6,070 nucleotides of DNA from Hyphomicrobiales bacterium (GTDB lineage Bacteria > Pseudomonadota > Alphaproteobacteria > Rhizobiales > Beijerinckiaceae): contig OMIJ01000235.1 in assembly GCA_900299065.1 (NCBI GenBank), positions 1 through 6,070 of the forward strand. The letters run 5' to 3'. A model generated the notes under the pieces. It ran no database searches. It was not told the origin of the DNA and was given only the letters and a program-made list of their open reading frames with translations. Position numbers and translations under genes: made by a program. This document shows positions 5,203-6,070 of this stretch, one piece after another; the stretch's first letter is position 1, and each line of letters begins with the position of its first letter.

Positions 5203-6070
5203 ATGAAATTTTCATTCTTCCATCTCATGCCATGGACGCATCTGGACAAGACCCCTGCCGAATGGCCTGCACGCAATGCGGATTTTGATCCCGTCAAAGG
5301 CCAACAGCTCTATAAAACCTATCTGGATACAATGGTTCATGCAGAGGCCTGCGGTTTTGATTGGGTCGCTGCGAATGAACATCATTTTTCGCCCTATAGT
5401 CTGATGGCCAATTGCAATCTGATTGGTGCCGCCCTCACACAGCGCACGAGTTCGATAAAAATCGCAATGCTGGGCAATCTCTTGCCAATCCTCAATCCCA
5501 TCCGCGTGGCCGAAGAATATGCCATGCTCGATGTGATGAGTGGTGGCCGCCTCGTGGCAGGTTTTGTGCGCGGCATTCCGCATGAATATATTTCCTACAA
5601 TATACCCCCTAGCCAATCGCGCGCACGTATGAAAGAGGCGCTCGACCTCATCCTCAAAGCCTGGACCGAGCCAGAGCCTTTCGGTTGGGAGGGAGAATTC
5701 TACCAGCATCGCGCTGTCTCAATCTGGCCAAAGCCGTTTCAAAAGCCGCATCCGCGTATCTTATTGTCAGCCTCCAATGAGGAATCGGCTGAATTTGTAG
5801 GCCAATATGATGCCATTTTGGGTATGACTCTGATCATTGATCTTGATGTCGTGCGCGATACGATTGAGATTTATAAGAAAGTCTCGCGTGCCCATGGCAG
5901 AGACCCCGGCCCTGATCATATTCTGATAGGGCAGCAAACTTGTATTGCAGAGACGGATGAAGAAGCGCGTCATCATATGCGTGAGGCCCTCCCCTATTTT
6001 CATGACAAGCTGATGCGCCCGCAACAAGATGCCCAACGCATCGTTCTGCAAAAATCACGCTTCTTCAGCG
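5203..6070 (+). CDS. LLM-class (luciferase-like) flavin-dependent oxidoreductase, cut by window edge
   Basis: The frame is open from the ATG to the right edge, giving 289 residues, and continues outside. It is a bacterial-luciferase-like TIM-barrel enzyme that uses reduced FMN or F420 to oxidise or reduce a small organic substrate. Signatures: the N-terminal strand MKFSFFHLMPW (1-11), AEACGFDWVAANEHHF (47-62), and NPIRVAEEYAMLDVMSGGRL (98-117) running into VAGFVRG (118-124), the typical LLM core. RILLSASNEES (185-195) fits the later strand seen in the family, where FMN phosphate contacts are usual. There is no strong ribosome binding site; AAGGG sits 13 bases before the ATG. The next in-frame ATG (5227) has no better site and would delete the first barrel strand, so 5203 is kept. 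The short gap to the dehydrogenase, without a terminator, suggests a shared transcript. The substrate is unknown. Confidence 0.9.
   Translation, partial: MKFSFFHLMPWTHLDKTPAEWPARNADFDPVKGQQLYKTYLDTMVHAEACGFDWVAANEHHFSPYSLMANCNLIGAALTQRTSSIKIAMLGNLLPILNPIRVAEEYAMLDVMSGGRLVAGFVRGIPHEYISYNIPPSQSRARMKEALDLILKAWTEPEPFGWEGEFYQHRAVSIWPKPFQKPHPRILLSASNEESAEFVGQYDAILGMTLIIDLDVVRDTIEIYKKVSRAHGRDPGPDHILIGQQTCIAETDEEARHHMREALPYFHDKLMRPQQDAQRIVLQKSRFFS

Noticed and set aside
5212..6058. Minus-strand open frames opposite the LLM gene, up to 165 codons
   Set aside because: The plus-strand frame is open across the entire stretch and carries clear luciferase-like motifs; the antisense frames have no recognisable features.

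Overview
The window reads as a piece of an alphaproteobacterial chromosome, possibly of the order Hyphomicrobiales. This rests on the mix of gene families: a dipeptide-type ABC permease beside an M20 amidohydrolase, a DUF4337 membrane protein, a transglutaminase-like cysteine protease of the BTLCP/DUF920 family, and a secreted protein with paired-cysteine motifs. Base composition is moderate, around half G+C by eye. The lineage is an inference; there is no rRNA or other marker gene to confirm it. All genes look intact except the two cut by the window edges. I see no tRNA, rRNA, CRISPR array, insertion sequence, phage gene or attachment site.

Layout. (1) 1-1571, minus strand: an M20 amidohydrolase followed by the first third of a DppB-type permease that runs off the left edge. 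This looks like the start of a peptide or acyl-amino-acid uptake and hydrolysis operon. The 81-base gap between the two genes holds two small dyads. (2) 1699-2292, plus strand: a DUF4337 membrane protein, divergent from the amidohydrolase and ending at a bidirectional terminator (2335-2365). (3) 2382-3710, minus strand: two exported proteins, each its own transcription unit. The BTLCP protease lies upstream and ends in a strong GAAA-tetraloop terminator. The smaller protein below it carries two copies of a cysteine-bounded motif joined by a Pro/Ala-rich linker. (4) 3711-4196: a 486-base divergent intergenic region without a convincing gene but rich in dyads and hairpins. (5) 4197-6070, plus strand: an NAD-type D-2-hydroxyacid dehydrogenase followed 55 bases later by a luciferase-like flavin-dependent oxidoreductase that runs off the right edge. 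These two are probably one operon.

Taken together these are mostly ordinary metabolic and envelope genes. I found no clear undescribed multi-gene system. The points most worth a second look are the symmetric DNA elements in 3711-4196 (possible operators or a small RNA), the dyad between the M20 gene and the permease, and the internally duplicated small secreted protein.
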